Assembly (NCBI GenBank): GCA_018969885.1
Contig: JAGWXN010000092.1
Coordinates: forward strand, 1-10,861
Source: Betaproteobacteria bacterium
GTDB lineage: Bacteria > Pseudomonadota > Gammaproteobacteria > Burkholderiales > Burkholderiaceae
DNA: 10,861 nucleotides
Direction of reading: 5' to 3'
Below, in pieces: positions 6,856-10,861 of the stretch. A model generated the notes under the pieces. The model ran no database searches. It was not told the DNA's origin and worked only from the letters and a program-made list of their open reading frames with translations. A program made the position numbers and the translations under genes. How positions within the stretch are numbered: the first letter of the stretch is position 1; the number at the start of each line of letters is the position of its first letter.

Positions 6856-7806
6856 ATGATCCCGACCCGAGAACTTGGCCGCAGCGGCCTGATGGCCGTA
6901 CCGATTGCGTTTGGCGGCAATGTGTTTGGCTGGACAGCGGACGAAGCGCGATCGTTCGAGCTGCTCGATGCCTTTGTGGAGGGCGGGGGCAATCTGATCG
7001 ATACCGCCGACAAATACTCCAGCTGGGTGCCGGGCAACCGCGGAGGCGAATCCGAGACCATCATCGGCCGCTGGCTCAAGCGGAGTGGCAAACGGAACCA
7101 GGTCCTGATCGCCACCAAGGCTGGGATGGACCTGGGTGGCGACCGCTCGGGGTTATCCCGGCGACATCTGATGCGCTCGGTCGATGAGTCGCTCGGCCGC
7201 TTGGGCATCGACTGCATCGATCTTTACCAGGCGCACATTGATGATGCGAACACCCCGATCGAGGAAACCCTCGGCGCCTACGCCGACATGATTCGCGCCG
7301 GCAAGATCCGCGCGATCGGGGCCTCGAACTACAGCGCCGAGCGGCTGGCGCTCGCACTCGATACCGCCAACCGACTCGGCCTCCCGAGGTTTCAGACGCT
7401 GCAGCCCGAATACAACCTGATGGTGCGGCAGCCCTTCGAGGCATCGCTGCAGGCGCTCTGCGTTCGCGAGCAGGTCTCGGTCATCCCCTATTACGCGCTC
7501 GCCTCGGGCTTTCTCACCGGAAAGTATCGTCAGGCGGCCGATGCATCGGGCCGCGCCCGCGGCGGCCGGGTAGCCACCTACCTCAACGAGCGCGGATTCC
7601 GGATCCTTGCCGCACTCGATACCGTCGCCGCTCAGCACCGCACCAGCCTGACCGCAGTGGCCCTGGCCTGGTTGCGCGATCGCGCCTCGGTGGCGGCACC
7701 GATTGCAAGCGCCACCTCCGCCGCCCAGCTGAACGATCTGTTCGCAAGTCTGCAGGTCGTGCTTGAAGAGCAGTCAAGGCAGCTCCTGGATGGGGCGAGC
7801 GCATGA
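6856..7806 (+). CDS. Aldo/keto reductase
   Basis: This 316-residue cytoplasmic oxidoreductase would reduce an aldehyde or ketone with NADPH on a TIM-barrel fold. The catalytic tetrad is visible: D49 (LIDTAD), Y54, K88 (IATKAG) and H127 (YQAHIDD). Other family marks are GKIRAIGASNYS, LQPEYNLM and the IPYYALASGFLTGKY stretch, then a C-terminal cofactor-phosphate segment with SATSAAQL. Length is normal for the family. The frame is open much further upstream, across the lipoprotein gene, but that extension has no AKR character. The ATG at 6856 has GGAG at 6843-6846, and the protein then begins MIPTRELGRSGL, typical of the family. An ATG at 6841 would add five residues. It overlaps the next gene by four bases (ATGA at 7803-7806), so the two are translationally coupled. 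Substrate unknown. Confidence 0.93.
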   Translation: MIPTRELGRSGLMAVPIAFGGNVFGWTADEARSFELLDAFVEGGGNLIDTADKYSSWVPGNRGGESETIIGRWLKRSGKRNQVLIATKAGMDLGGDRSGLSRRHLMRSVDESLGRLGIDCIDLYQAHIDDANTPIEETLGAYADMIRAGKIRAIGASNYSAERLALALDTANRLGLPRFQTLQPEYNLMVRQPFEASLQALCVREQVSVIPYYALASGFLTGKYRQAADASGRARGGRVATYLNERGFRILAALDTVAAQHRTSLTAVALAWLRDRASVAAPIASATSAAQLNDLFASLQVVLEEQSRQLLDGASA

Positions 7807-8255
7807 CACCGAGCCCAGTCGGCGGATTTCTGCTCTGGGTGCAGTTCGGTGCGCTCGCATTCCAGCTGCTCTTGAGCAAACTCGCACTCGACGCGGTGGA
7901 GGCGCCTGACTGGACCCTTGGCTGCATCGCGGCGGGCATCGCGCTGGGCGCCTGGGCGCTCGCAGCCAACCGGCCGGGCAATTTCAACCTCCGACCGGAG
8001 CCCAGGCAGGGCGGCATCCTGATCACCCACGGCCCCTATCGCTGGATCCGGCACCCGATGTACACCGGCTTGTTGCTGATCTCGGCTGGGCTGGGCGGCA
8101 TCATCGACAGTTTTCATGGCTGGATGCTGTCGCTCACGCTGCTGGGTGCCCTCCTCGTTAAAGCAAGTTTTGAAGACCGCTGGATGACGAGTGCCCATCC
8201 GGAGCATGCTGCCTACCAGGCCCGCACCCGGGGATTCATCCCTTTCATTTACTGA
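7803..8255 (+). CDS. Isoprenylcysteine carboxyl methyltransferase-like membrane protein
   Basis: This 150-residue integral membrane protein belongs to the ICMT/PEMT-like group, which methylates lipid-linked or small substrates with S-adenosylmethionine. Hydrophobic segments are at about 9-29, 37-55, 88-103 and 105-121. The signature GPYRWIRHPMYTG (77-89) is the conserved SAM-binding RHPxY motif. Downstream come an acidic residue pair (E124, D125) and a C-terminal YQARTRGFIPFIY block resembling the usual YxxYxxRVxRFIP ending. Bacteria with these proteins generally lack prenylated proteins, so the true acceptor is unknown. The start codon overlaps the aldo/keto reductase stop (ATGA), which supports both coordinates and coupled translation. 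I see no clear terminator after it. Confidence 0.85.
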   Translation: MTPSPVGGFLLWVQFGALAFQLLLSKLALDAVEAPDWTLGCIAAGIALGAWALAANRPGNFNLRPEPRQGGILITHGPYRWIRHPMYTGLLLISAGLGGIIDSFHGWMLSLTLLGALLVKASFEDRWMTSAHPEHAAYQARTRGFIPFIY

Positions 8256-8285
8256 TAGAAAGCGCCGCCTGCAAACCCCCGAGCG

Positions 8286-8316
8286 TTGACAGCGCCCCAT
8301 CGCTCGCGCGTTAATA
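8286..8316 (+). promoter_or_regulatory. Candidate sigma-70 promoter of the TRAP operon
   Basis: A perfect -35 hexamer TTGACA (8286-8291) is followed after 18 bases by GTTAAT (8310-8315), which matches TATAAT at four positions; a one-base shift gives TTAATA. Transcription would begin around 8322, about 40 bases before the dctP start. The weak -10 and the dyad overlapping it suggest a regulated promoter. Confidence 0.5.
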
Positions 8317-8332
8317 CCCCCCGCCTTAACGC
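8308..8332. promoter_or_regulatory. Operator-like inverted repeat overlapping the dctP -10
   Basis: GCGTTAA (8308-8314) and TTAACGC (8326-8332) form a perfect 7-bp inverted repeat with an 11-base spacer. The left arm overlaps the predicted -10 and the right arm covers the expected transcription start, so a bound protein would block RNA polymerase. A related half-site GCGTTGA lies 25 bases upstream at 8283-8289, overlapping the -35. The regulator is not encoded in this window. Confidence 0.42.
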
Positions 8333-8348
8333 CTGACCGCTTTTCCTC

Positions 8349-8354
8349 GAGGAG
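8349..8354 (+). promoter_or_regulatory. Strong ribosome binding site of dctP
   Basis: GAGGAG lies six bases upstream of the dctP ATG and is the closest match to the 16S anti-Shine-Dalgarno seen in the window. It fits the high expression usual for a periplasmic receptor, and contrasts with the weak sites ahead of dctQ and dctM. Confidence 0.65.
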
Positions 8355-8360
8355 TCACAA

Positions 8361-9341
8361 ATGTCCGTCCGAATGATTCCGGCCGTCGCGGCCGCCGCCG
8401 TATTCGTCAGCGCGAGTGCCGTCGCCCAGGTCAAATGGGATTTCCCGACGCCTTACGCCGACCGCGAAGTGCTCACCAAGAACACCGTTCAGTTCGCCGA
8501 GGATGTGCGACGGGCCACCAACGGGCAGCTGGTGATCACCATGCACACCGCGCAGTCGCTGATCAAGAACCCCGAGATCAAGCGCGCGGTCCAGACCGGT
8601 CAGGTGCAAATCGGTGAGATCTTCAAGCCCAACATGGGACCGGAAGATCCCGTGTTCGAACTTGATGCCATCCCCTTCTTTGCTCCGGGCTACAAAGAAG
8701 CCCGCGCGCTCCTCGAAGTCTCGCGCGAGGCAATCTCGCAGCGGATGCTCAAGCAAGGCCTGCGCGTGCTCTACATGTGCCCCTGGCCCTCCCAGGCGTT
8801 TTATGCCAAGAAGCCGATCAACTCGCTCGCTGACCTGAAGGGCACCAAGATGCGCACCTACAACGCGCAGACGGCCCGCCTGGCGCAGCTGATGGGCGCC
8901 ATCCCCACCACGGTGCAGGCCACCGAGATTCCCCAGGCATTCACCTCGGGCATCATCGACACCATGTTTACTGCAGCCGGTACCGGCGTGACCACCAAGG
9001 CTTGGGACTACACGCGATATGTGTACGACACCCAGGCCTGGGTGCCGAAGAACATCGCGTTCGTCAACGAAAAGGCGTTCCAGGCGCTGTCCGAGCCGCT
9101 CAAGAAGGCGGTGCTCGAGCAGGCAGCCATTGCCGAGAAGCGCGGCTGGGACATGAGCGAAGCGGAAAACATCGCCGGACCGAAGCAGCTGGTGCAAAAC
9201 GGTATGACGCTCGGCCCGATCACGCCGCAGTTTTCTGCCGAATTGAAGAAAATCGGCGAGCAAATGCTTGAAGACTGGCTGAAGAAGGCGGGTCCGGAAG
9301 GCAAGAAGATCACCGACGCCTACTACGCGCGAATCAAGTAA
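8361..9341 (+). CDS. dctP: TRAP transporter substrate-binding protein DctP
   Basis: This 326-residue periplasmic receptor captures an organic acid and delivers it to the DctQM permease. The signal peptide ends ASAVA-Q with likely cleavage after residue 22. The DctP fold is recognised by VKWDFPTPYADREVLTKN near the mature start, the DLKGTKMRTYN block (158-168) and GAIPTTVQATEIPQAFTSGIIDT blocks (179-201). R165 is the conserved Arg that forms a salt bridge with the substrate carboxylate in characterised DctP proteins. The length of about 326 residues is typical. The start at 8361 is fixed by a strong GAGGAG site. It is first in the dctP-dctQ-dctM operon and is followed by a GC-rich hairpin. The ligand cannot be read from sequence; the family binds C4-dicarboxylates, sialic acid, keto acids, aromatic acids and others. 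No catabolic gene next to it points to one. Confidence 0.93.
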   Translation: MSVRMIPAVAAAAVFVSASAVAQVKWDFPTPYADREVLTKNTVQFAEDVRRATNGQLVITMHTAQSLIKNPEIKRAVQTGQVQIGEIFKPNMGPEDPVFELDAIPFFAPGYKEARALLEVSREAISQRMLKQGLRVLYMCPWPSQAFYAKKPINSLADLKGTKMRTYNAQTARLAQLMGAIPTTVQATEIPQAFTSGIIDTMFTAAGTGVTTKAWDYTRYVYDTQAWVPKNIAFVNEKAFQALSEPLKKAVLEQAAIAEKRGWDMSEAENIAGPKQLVQNGMTLGPITPQFSAELKKIGEQMLEDWLKKAGPEGKKITDAYYARIK

Positions 9342-9371
9342 CGCGAAACGTTTCTCCACAGCGCGATCGGG

Positions 9372-9398
9372 AGACGGCCGCCCGCCAGGCGGCCGTTT
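9372..9398 (+). terminator. GC-rich hairpin between dctP and dctQ (attenuator-like)
   Basis: ACGGCCGCC (9374-9382) pairs perfectly with GGCGGCCGT (9388-9396) around a five-base loop, and two more pairs (one G-T) can extend it. Only a short TTT follows, so termination would be partial. It starts about 30 bases after the dctP stop and about 65 bases before dctQ. A hairpin here can stop most transcripts or protect the dctP 3' end, giving more receptor than permease, as is often seen for binding-protein operons. Confidence 0.6.
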
Positions 9399-9463
9399 CA
9401 CTTGCCGAATCGCGTCACTGGCACCGCGCGCCAAATCCCCTCTCCCGTTCCTGGACCGCCCCC

Positions 9464-9994
9464 ATGAGACAGACCCTGGATTCGCTATACCGGCTGAGCG
9501 GACTTCTTTCAGCTTTTTTTCTTCTCATGATTGCGGTACTCGTTACCGCACAAATCGTCGGGCGGCTGTTTGACGTACTGGTTCCTTCGGCAGACGACTT
9601 TGCGCGGCTGTCGATGGCCGCGTCCTCGTTTCTGGGCTTGGCTTGGGCGCTCCGCCGCGGCGCCCATATCCGTGTGGCGCTGCTGGTCGAAAAACTGCCC
9701 CCCCCGAAACGACGCATTGCGGAACTGATCTGCCTTGCGCTGGGCACCGCGCTCACCGGCTACTTCGCCTGGTACGCCGTCGACATGGTCATCGACGGCA
9801 TCGTGTTTCCCGAATACACCATCGGCCTGATCCCAATTCCGAAATGGATTCCGCAGATCGCCATGGCCACTGGTGCGATCGTGCTGTTCATCGCCTTCCT
9901 CGACGACCTAGTGGTCGTTACACGCGGCGGCACGCCGTCCTACCAACAGGCGGCCGAGGGCGATGACGCAGATCGCCACGCCGCCCACGAGTGA
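9464..9994 (+). CDS. dctQ: TRAP transporter small permease DctQ
   Basis: This 176-residue inner-membrane protein is the small subunit of the TRAP permease and stabilises or couples DctM in sodium-driven uptake. Four membrane helices are visible at about 11-33, 48-65, 86-109 and 127-150. The conserved DctQ block runs from DDFARL (44-49) through SFLGLAWALRRGAHIRV (55-71), with the HIRV motif at 68-71. The C-terminal tail is polar and acidic with several His. The start codon at 9464 has only a weak upstream site, consistent with lower expression than dctP. The gene ends 9 bases before dctM, so the two are probably co-translated. Confidence 0.9.
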   Translation: MRQTLDSLYRLSGLLSAFFLLMIAVLVTAQIVGRLFDVLVPSADDFARLSMAASSFLGLAWALRRGAHIRVALLVEKLPPPKRRIAELICLALGTALTGYFAWYAVDMVIDGIVFPEYTIGLIPIPKWIPQIAMATGAIVLFIAFLDDLVVVTRGGTPSYQQAAEGDDADRHAAHE

Positions 9995-10003
9995 GCGGCA
10001 GCC

Positions 10004-10861
10004 ATGGAACAAACCCTCGCTATTTCAGTTCTGCTGCTCGCCGTCTTCGTCCTGCTGTCAGCAGGCGTCTGGATCGCGCTGTCGCTGGTGATGGTCGGTG
10101 TGATCGGTATCGCACTCTTCTCAAGCCGCCCGGTGGGCCAGTTGCTTGCCACCACGGTCTGGGGCCAGAGCTCGGAATGGGCGCTCACCGCACTACCCCT
10201 TTTCATCTGGATGGGCGAGATCCTGTTTCGTACCCGGCTGTCCGACGACATGTTCACCGGCATCGCACCCTGGATGCGCAGGCTTCCCGGGCGCCTGCTC
10301 CATGTCAACGTGATCGGCTCTGGGATTTTTGCTGCCGTGTCGGGGTCATCAACCGCGACCGCTGTCACGATCGGCCGGATGACCATCCCCGAGCTCACCC
10401 GGCGCGGCTATGACGAGAAGGTGATCCTGGGCTCGCTCGCCGGGGCGGGCACCCTCGGCATCATGATTCCGCCCTCCATCATGATGATTGTCTACGGTGT
10501 GGCGGCTGATGTCTCGATCGCTCGGCTGTTTATCGCAGGCATCGTCCCGGGCATTCTGTTAATCGGCCTGTTCATGCTCTGCATCATGATCCACGCCTGG
10601 ACCCGTCCGGGTGCCATCCCGCCCCCCGACCCGCCCATGACGTTGGGTGAGAAGCTCTATGCTTCGCGCCGCCTGATTCCGATCGTGCTGCTGATCGTAC
10701 TGGTCATCGGTTCCATTTATGTCGGGCTGGCGACCGCGACCGAAGCCGCTGCCGTAGGCGTAGTGGGTTCGCTTATTCTCGCGGCCTCCACCGGGACGCT
10801 GACCCGGCAAAGCCTCACCGATAGCCTGCTGCGCGCCACCGAGACCTCCTGCATGCTGGCC
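10004..10861 (+). CDS. dctM: TRAP transporter large permease DctM, 3' partial
   Basis: This is the large, transport-competent membrane subunit of the TRAP system, moving substrate with sodium by an elevator mechanism. Translation from ATG 10004 is open to the window edge, giving 286 residues, roughly two thirds of the usual 425-440. Hydrophobic helices are evident at about 5-40, 60-75, 100-123, 140-166, 172-198 and 224-262. Family motifs include ALPLFIWMGE (63-72), AVSGSSTATAVTIGRMTIPEL (111-131, around the substrate and sodium site) and GAGTLGIMIPPSI (147-159). ATATEAAAVG (243-252) is the second-repeat equivalent. An overlapping open frame at 9991-10413 is out of frame with this protein and is not a gene. 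The start follows the dctQ stop by 9 bases with no strong ribosome site, so coupling is likely. Confidence 0.92.
   Translation, partial: MEQTLAISVLLLAVFVLLSAGVWIALSLVMVGVIGIALFSSRPVGQLLATTVWGQSSEWALTALPLFIWMGEILFRTRLSDDMFTGIAPWMRRLPGRLLHVNVIGSGIFAAVSGSSTATAVTIGRMTIPELTRRGYDEKVILGSLAGAGTLGIMIPPSIMMIVYGVAADVSIARLFIAGIVPGILLIGLFMLCIMIHAWTRPGAIPPPDPPMTLGEKLYASRRLIPIVLLIVLVIGSIYVGLATATEAAAVGVVGSLILAASTGTLTRQSLTDSLLRATETSCMLA

Noticed and set aside
8355..9434. Long open frame (359 codons) on the minus strand opposite dctP
   Set aside because: It mirrors the dctP coding frame, its translation is Arg/Leu/Gly/His-rich with no recognisable motif, and high-GC codon bias readily creates such antisense frames.
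9991..10413. 140-codon plus-strand frame at the dctM start
   Set aside because: It is out of frame with the DctM translation, which carries all family motifs and is open to the window edge.

Overview
This is a high-GC bacterial window of about 10.9 kb carrying eleven protein-coding genes. The mix of a Bug/TctC-type periplasmic receptor, a TRAP transporter, Tat-exported copper oxidase and Proteobacteria-type lipoprotein and outer-membrane signals points to a betaproteobacterium, most likely Burkholderiales (Alcaligenaceae or Comamonadaceae-like). That placement is inferred from gene content only. I see no rRNA, tRNA, CRISPR array, insertion sequence or phage gene, and no non-coding stretch longer than about 230 bases.

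Region 1 (1-3260, + strand) is the tail of a copper-handling operon. It holds a TolC-family outer-membrane efflux protein (5' end cut by the window edge), a Tat-exported two-domain multicopper oxidase with a Met-rich C-terminal tail, and a periplasmic CusF-like copper chaperone. Together they would oxidise Cu(I), bind it in the periplasm and export it; the RND pump and adaptor probably lie upstream, outside the window.

Region 2 (3288-6237, - strand) is a tight three-gene operon reading leftwards: Bug-family solute receptor, PhzS/salicylate-hydroxylase-like FAD monooxygenase, and an uncharacterised secreted beta-barrel protein. The gaps are 10 and 3 bases. The operon meets the copper operon tail to tail and ends in an intrinsic terminator whose stem includes the stop codon of the copper chaperone gene. 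A 227-base divergent region (6238-6464) separates it from region 3.

Region 3 (6465-8255, + strand) contains a small DUF333 lipoprotein, an aldo/keto reductase and an isoprenylcysteine-methyltransferase-like membrane protein; the last two overlap by 4 bases.

Region 4 (8361-10861, + strand) is a TRAP transporter operon: dctP (periplasmic receptor), dctQ (small permease) and dctM (large permease, cut by the right edge). A perfect TTGACA -35 and a 7-bp inverted repeat lie just upstream of dctP, and a strong GC hairpin sits between dctP and dctQ. Regions 2 and 4 both encode high-affinity organic-acid receptors, which fits a scavenging lifestyle on carboxylates and aromatics.

Nothing here is clearly a wholly new system. 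The least explained parts are the receptor-monooxygenase-barrel operon, the two-domain copper oxidase with its Met-rich tail, and the operator-like dyad upstream of dctP.
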